DNA from: Luscinia megarhynchos
Taxonomy: Eukaryota; Chordata; Aves; Passeriformes; Turdidae
Direction of reading: 5' to 3'
Assembly (NCBI GenBank): GCA_034336665.1
Contig: JAPFBE010000002.1
Span: forward strand, 77,131,405-77,195,404
DNA: 64,000 bases
In this document: positions 63,540-64,000 of the stretch, piece after piece
Position numbering within the stretch: position 1 is the first letter of the stretch
How the letters are laid out: each line of letters starts with the position of its first letter
Position numbers and translations under genes: made by a program
Notes under the pieces: model-generated
What the model saw: only the letters and a program-made list of their open reading frames with translations
What the model was told of the DNA's origin: nothing
The model's database searches: none

Positions 63540-64000
63540 AACTGAGCGTATGGCTTTTTCCTAGCGCAGACTTGCCCAGGGGCGTGCTTTACCCGCGGCA
63601 GGAGCGAGTACCCGGCAGATACGAGCGGACAGAACGGCGCAGAGCCCCTGAACGAAGCCAAGGGCTCGTTTCCTTCCCCGCCCGCCCCGAGCCGAGCCCA
63701 GCCCCGGAGCAGGAGCAGGAGCAGGCGTAGGGCCGCTCCCCTCACGCCGCGGCGGAGGCGGCGCCGGGCGGGGCGGCGCTGCGGAAGCGCAGCGAGTCCC
63801 GCCTCCCGCCGGGGTCGGGGGTCAGCCGCGCCCGCCGGCAACGGGCGCCCATGGAGGGCTCGGGGGACGAGGAGCTGGGGCCCGAGGGGCCGCTGCAGCA
63901 GCTGGTGAAGCGGCAGCGCAAGGAGAAGCGGGAGCTCCAGGGTGAGGGCGCCACGGCCGGCGCGGGGCGGGCGGGGACACGCGGGGCCGGCCGGGCTCGG
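63540..64000 (+). promoter_or_regulatory. OTUD6B: OTUD6B CpG-island promoter
   Basis: CpG density rises from about 63540 and remains high to the window end, across the OTUD6B start codon. GC-box GGGCGGGGCGG at about 63766-63776. There is no TATA box at a useful distance. The overlapping open frames on both strands come from the high GC content. The island continues beyond the right edge. Confidence 0.85.
63851..63941 (+). CDS. OTUD6B: OTUD6B exon 1 (gene cut by window edge)
   Basis: Start of the OTU-family deubiquitinase 6B, a cysteine protease that removes ubiquitin and is linked to proteasome assembly and translation initiation. ATG in the context GCGCCCATGGAG (good Kozak). The frame gives 30 codons plus one base: an acidic start MEGSGDEELGPEG, then LVKRQRKEKRELQ, matching the N-terminal RRHRKEKKELQ of the mammalian protein at the start of its coiled-coil region. 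The donor is CCAGG/GTGAGG; the split codon starts with G, fitting the Ala that follows in the family. The OTU catalytic domain is encoded by later exons outside this window. The Gly/Glu-rich start is specific to this lineage as far as I can tell. Confidence 0.9.

Noticed and set aside
63437..63841. Open frames on both strands just before OTUD6B
   Set aside because: They lie in the promoter CpG island and do not join the OTUD6B frame.
1..64000. Search for tRNA, rRNA, CRISPR, bacterial-type operons or a new multi-gene system
   Set aside because: None seen. The window is ordinary vertebrate gene/intron/repeat sequence with three known genes.

Overview
This is vertebrate nuclear DNA, almost certainly from a bird. 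Coding sequence is split into short exons with GT/AG boundaries and kilobase introns. The intergenic DNA is AT-rich with CpG islands at promoters. The recognisable repeats are CR1 non-LTR retrotransposons, with their typical 3' end and ATTCTRTG-like tail, and endogenous retrovirus pieces of avian type. There are no bacterial operons, CRISPR arrays, tRNAs or rRNAs.

Three genes are supported, in the order found in other vertebrates (human 8q21.3): C8orf88 - PIP4P2 - OTUD6B. (1) 1-7.95 kb: the 5' part of C8orf88 on the minus strand, with two coding exons (5497-5602 and 4626-4702) and a CpG island at about 7.53-7.93 kb as its likely promoter; the rest of the gene was not found and probably lies off the left edge. 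Two CR1 fragments sit at 0.5-1.4 kb. (2) 8-22.2 kb: intergenic, no gene recognised. (3) 22.2-45.8 kb: the complete PIP4P2 (TMEM55A) gene on the minus strand. Its seven coding exons join in frame to 257 codons plus stop, with a 3' UTR of about 1.4 kb and a strong CpG-island promoter. Its introns hold a CR1 fragment, a solo retroviral LTR and a G-quadruplex motif. (4) 45.8-59.7 kb: intergenic, with two CR1 3' ends and one unexplained minus-strand ORF. (5) 59.7-62.3 kb: a badly deleted class I (gammaretrovirus-like) endogenous retrovirus on the minus strand. Pieces of gag, protease, RT and integrase remain, env is missing, and a direct repeat that may be LTR remnants brackets it. (6) 63.5-64.0 kb: the CpG-island promoter and first coding exon of OTUD6B on the plus strand, cut by the right edge.

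PIP4P2 acts on phosphoinositides of late endosome/lysosome membranes and OTUD6B is a deubiquitinase. The two promoters point away from each other, about 18 kb apart, and nothing suggests that they work together. No new multi-gene system is visible. The best leads are a change in the CX5R motif of PIP4P2 (the last Arg reads Lys), the broken retrovirus 1.6 kb upstream of the OTUD6B start codon, and an unassigned minus-strand ORF at 58.2-58.7 kb with a good splice donor inside it.
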